8,274 bases of DNA, from positions 1-8,274 of the forward strand of contig CAZGKE010000151.1 in NCBI GenBank assembly GCA_964526035.1, in the 5' to 3' direction. Position 1 is the stretch's first letter. Each line of letters starts with the position of its first letter. Positions 6,750-8,274 of this stretch are shown one piece after another. A model generated the notes under the pieces. The model searched no databases. It was not told where the DNA came from and saw only the letters and a list, made by a program, of their open reading frames with translations. The position numbers and the translations under genes are program-made. Source of the stretch: DAOMOD01 sp964526035 (lineage in GTDB: Bacteria; Pseudomonadota; Gammaproteobacteria; Xanthomonadales; BPKI01).

Positions 6750-7621
6750 TGAAGCAGCTCCTTGCCCTGCTGGTAGTGATCATCGTCATTGCCGCCTTCA
6801 ACAGCCTCTTCGTGGTGCGCCAGAACGAGCGCGCCGTCCTCTTCCAGGTGGGCCGCATCGTCGAGGCCGATATCCAGCCGGGACTGCATTTCAAGATGCC
6901 CTTCGTGCAGGAAGTGCGGCTGTTCGACAAGCGCATCATGACCCTGGATTCCCGGCCCGAGCGCTATCTGACCGCGGAGAAGAAAGACGTCAGCGTCGAC
7001 TTCTTCGCCAAGTGGTTCATCAACGACGTATCGCGCTTCTACCAGGCGACCGGCGGCGATCTGTTCATGGCCGAACAGCGTCTGACGCCGATCGTGCAGA
7101 ACGCGCTGCGCATCCAGATCAACGAACGCACCTTGCAGGACGTCGTTTCCAGCGAGCGCGCCGATCTTGGAGAGGTGCTGCTGCGCTCGGCGGGACCGCC
7201 TGCAGCGGGCCTCGGCATCACCCTGGTCGACATCCGCATCAAGCGCATCGAACTGCCCGAGGATTCCGACGTGCTGTCCTCGGTCTTCGAGCGCATGCGC
7301 GCGGAGCGACTGCGCATCGCCAACGAACTGCGCGCCGAGGGCCAGGAAGCTTCGGAACGCATCCGCTCCAACGCCGACCGCCAGCGCGTGGTGCTGGTGG
7401 CCGAAGCCGAACGCGATGGCCAGCGCATGCGCGGTGAGGGCGACGCCCGCGCCGCCGAGATCTACGCCGCGGCTTTCAGTATCGATTCCGAGTTCTATGC
7501 CTTCTATCGCAGCCTCGAAGCGTATCGAGCTGCCTTTGAAAGCGGCAACGGCGTGATGGTGCTGGATCCGCGCTCGGAATTCTTCGAGTACTTCGGTGAG
7601 CAGCGCCCTGATCGACGCTGA
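6749..7621 (+). CDS. hflC: FtsH protease regulator subunit HflC (SPFH/prohibitin family)
   Basis: Partner of HflK in the membrane complex that regulates FtsH. 290 residues: one N-terminal membrane segment (about 3-23), an SPFH domain (VVRQNERAVLFQVGRI 22-37; PGLHFKMPF 44-52; EKKDVSVDFFAKWF 77-90), an Arg/Glu/Ala-rich coiled coil (about 176-235) and a conserved end around FYAFYRSLEAY (249-259) and VMVLDPRSEFFEYF (269-282). Compared with the 334-residue E. coli protein it lacks an insertion of about 40 residues near 145-155, where only RSAGPPAAGLG remains; most of the family core is complete. The ATG at 6749 shares its A with the hflK TGA, and GGAGGA (6735-6740) sits eight bases upstream. A GTG at 6746 directly before it is a possible but less likely start. 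Confidence 0.96.
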   Translation: MKQLLALLVVIIVIAAFNSLFVVRQNERAVLFQVGRIVEADIQPGLHFKMPFVQEVRLFDKRIMTLDSRPERYLTAEKKDVSVDFFAKWFINDVSRFYQATGGDLFMAEQRLTPIVQNALRIQINERTLQDVVSSERADLGEVLLRSAGPPAAGLGITLVDIRIKRIELPEDSDVLSSVFERMRAERLRIANELRAEGQEASERIRSNADRQRVVLVAEAERDGQRMRGEGDARAAEIYAAAFSIDSEFYAFYRSLEAYRAAFESGNGVMVLDPRSEFFEYFGEQRPDRR

Positions 7622-7630
7622 TTGCCACCG

Positions 7631-7816
7631 ATGACCGACCTGTGGGCGGCCCTGTGCCTGGTGCTGGTGATCGAGGGCCTTTTCCTGTTCGCAGTGCCCG
7701 CCGGCTGGAAGCGTATGGTCGAGCAGATGCTGGAAGTGCCGGACAGCACCTTGCGGACCTACGGCGTGGTGATGGTGGGGATCGGGCTGGTGTGTTTGTA
7801 TTTGGTGAGAGGGTAG
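7631..7816 (+). CDS. yjeT: DUF2065 (YjeT-like) small inner-membrane protein
   Basis: 61 residues with two hydrophobic segments (about 4-22 and 43-58) separated by a conserved polar stretch (PAGWKRMVEQMLEVPDSTLR, 25-44). It ends in LYLVRG, as YjeT/DUF2065 proteins do. It lies nine bases after hflC, the place where yjeT sits between hflC and purA in E. coli. The biochemical role of the family is not known to me; position suggests a link with the HflKC/FtsH complex or simple cotranscription. ATG at 7631 is preferred over an in-frame TTG at 7622. No clear ribosome binding site is seen, so translation may be coupled to hflC. Confidence 0.88.
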   Translation: MTDLWAALCLVLVIEGLFLFAVPAGWKRMVEQMLEVPDSTLRTYGVVMVGIGLVCLYLVRG

Positions 7817-7817
7817 A

Positions 7818-7858
7818 GCCCTTGTGTTCGGTTTTCAGTTTTCAGTTTTCAGAAGGGC
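7818..7858 (+). repeat. TTTTCAG x3 tandem repeat inside a 6-base inverted repeat
   Basis: Three perfect copies of TTTTCAG run from 7832 to 7852. GCCCTT (7818-7823) and AAGGGC (7853-7858) flank the block and could pair, leaving the T-rich repeats in the loop. It starts two bases after the DUF2065 stop, so it might end the hflKC transcript. A terminal T-run after the stem is absent, so intrinsic termination is doubtful. Confidence 0.75.
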
Positions 7859-7897
7859 AGTGGCGACGACGGCCGGGCGCAGCGGCCGCAAGCCGCG

Positions 7898-7914
7898 CGG
7901 TCGCGACGCGACCG
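7898..7914. repeat. Perfect 17-base GC-rich palindrome
   Basis: CGGTCGCG and CGCGACCG flank a single central A, giving 8-base arms. It is preceded by a second potential stem, GCGGC/GCCGC with a five-base loop, around 7882-7896. It could be a protein-binding site or part of an intergenic palindromic repeat; no T-run follows, so it is not a standard terminator. Confidence 0.6.
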
Positions 7915-8031
7915 AACGACGCAGCACCGGCACTTCGGACGCGCTCAGACCACTGCTGAAACAGCTGCCACAGGCCACCTGCCACCGATCGTCGCCCCAT
8001 CATCGAACACAAACTTTCGGAGCGAAGCGTC

Positions 8032-8097
8032 ATGGGTAAGTCAGTAGTTGTCCTCGGAGCGCAATGGGGGCGAGCCGGTGTTTTGCGCGATCATTGA
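8032..8097 (+). pseudogene. purA: purA 5' end, interrupted after codon 13
   Basis: The frame reads MGKSVVVLGAQWG, the diagnostic N-terminus of adenylosuccinate synthetase (IMP + aspartate + GTP to adenylosuccinate, the committed step to AMP). The position directly after the DUF2065 gene is the conserved place for purA. The family continues G-D-E-G-K-G-K through the GTP/IMP-binding loop. Here Gly13 is followed by RAGVLRDH and a TGA at 8095-8097, so the catalytic Asp and Lys of the loop and about 415 further residues are missing. The break coincides with the left edge of a repeat (about 8070). Because purA is needed for growth without external adenine, an intact copy beyond the window, a tandem duplication, or an assembly error is more likely than a true null. 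GGAG at 8019-8022 serves as ribosome binding site. Confidence 0.65.
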
Positions 8098-8172
8098 TCG
8101 CGCCCGGCGAGCGCCGGAGCCATGGAGGCGGAGGCCGGGTGACTTGGTGAGGCCATGGATGCCGAGCCTGGT
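8070..8172. repeat. Palindrome-bearing repeat unit joined to the purA start (REP/MITE-like)
   Basis: About 103 non-coding bases between the two purA starts. The left part has an almost perfect palindrome, GCGCGATCA-T-TGATCGCGC (8085-8103), then a small stem CGGCG-AG-CGCCG (8105-8116). The right part has GGTGAC (8139-8144) and GTCACC (8171-8176) as possible outer arms around two CCATGG sites. Its first 17 or so bases recur at the window end after the second purA start. No open frame or transposase is present. The boundaries are inferred: left where purA homology stops, right where the diverged purA leader begins. It resembles intergenic palindromic repeat families in appearance, but I cannot name a family. 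Confidence 0.5.
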
Positions 8173-8219
8173 CACCGACGTCGCCCCAATTCGATCACGG
8201 TCATTCGGAGCAGAACGGT

Positions 8220-8274
8220 ATGGGTAAGTCAGTAGTTGTCCTCGGAGCGCAATGGGGGCGAGCCGGTGTTTTGC
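8220..8274 (+). pseudogene. purA: Second purA 5' end, also running into the repeat (window edge)
   Basis: A second MGKSVVVLGAQWG start with its own ribosome binding site (GGAG at 8207-8210, nine bases before the ATG). It too leaves the purA frame after Gly13 and continues RAGVL into the same repeat edge before the window ends. So this copy is not the intact gene either, unless the window end is an assembly artefact. Whether more units or a full purA follow cannot be seen. Confidence 0.55.

Larger units (their letters stand above)
7817..8031 (+). other. Non-coding gap between DUF2065 gene and purA start
   Basis: 215 bases with no credible gene. It holds a triple 7-mer repeat in a possible stem (7818-7858), a GC-rich stretch with several short palindromes (about 7869-7914), and the purA leader (from about 7983), which has GGAG at 8019-8022 nine bases before ATG. 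A 71-codon open frame crosses it but is built from the repeats and has no ribosome binding site. I see no promoter with both boxes. Confidence 0.6.
8032..8274 (+). repeat. Direct repeat, 188-base period: purA start plus repeat edge
   Basis: Positions 8032-8086 and 8220-8274 are identical over 55 bases. The left boundary is sharp (C at 8031, T at 8219); the right one is the window end. The 46 or so bases before each copy are related but diverged: both have CACCGA, then GTCGCCCCA (7991-7999 and 8180-8188) and TTCGGAGC exactly 16 bases before the ATG (8016-8023 and 8204-8211). The whole leader-plus-start block has therefore been duplicated. Confidence 0.9.

Noticed and set aside
7818..7858. Intrinsic terminator after the DUF2065 gene
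   Set aside because: Stem of 6 bases with a 29-base loop and no T-run after it; kept only as a repeat.
7824..8039. 71-codon frame between the DUF2065 gene and purA
   Set aside because: Begins in the TTTTCAG repeats, no ribosome binding site, stops just inside purA, no similarity I can recognise.
1..8274. CRISPR array, tRNA or rRNA genes, insertion-sequence transposase
   Set aside because: None seen on either strand; the only repeats are those listed and they lack spacer or RNA-gene structure.

Overview
The window reads as a GC-rich gammaproteobacterial chromosome segment. The best guess is the Xanthomonadales/Lysobacterales (Lysobacter, Rhodanobacter or Dokdonella type). This rests on gene order miaA-hfq-hflX-hflK-hflC-DUF2065-purA, which is the conserved gammaproteobacterial 'hfq superoperon' order, plus high GC and G/C-ending codons. 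The family-level guess is inference; no rRNA or other marker is present.

Layout. Positions 1-422 (minus strand) hold the N-terminal 140 codons of L-threonine 3-dehydrogenase (tdh), cut by the window edge. A 123-base gap with a perfect TATAAT box separates it from a minus-strand gene (546-2588) for a multi-pass membrane protein with a degenerate GGDEF domain and an apparently intact EAL domain, a probable c-di-GMP phosphodiesterase. After a 188-base divergent gap, the plus strand carries miaA (2777-3712), hfq (3816-4097), hflX (4098-5372), hflK (5574-6749), hflC (6749-7621) and a small DUF2065/YjeT membrane protein (7631-7816). hfq/hflX abut with no spacer and hflK/hflC overlap by one base. 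A good promoter candidate just after hflX could drive hflKC separately.

The right end is the unusual part. After a 215-base non-coding stretch with a triple 7-mer repeat and GC-rich palindromes, purA (adenylosuccinate synthetase) begins at 8032. Its reading frame is intact for only 13 codons, then runs into a roughly 100-base palindrome-bearing repeat and stops at 8097. After that repeat, a diverged copy of the purA leader appears (about 8173-8219). It is followed by a second, base-for-base identical copy of the purA start and the repeat's left edge (8220-8274), at a period of 188 bases. The exact match is 55 bases long and ends at the last base of the window. This is either a real tandem array built from the purA start plus a mobile repeat, or an assembly-graph artefact at a contig end. 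Either way, no intact purA is visible.

Functional picture: miaA (tRNA A37 isopentenylation), hfq (sRNA chaperone), hflX (ribosome-associated GTPase) and hflKC (membrane regulator of the FtsH protease) form the classical RNA and protein quality-control cluster. tdh and the EAL protein face the other way and appear unrelated.
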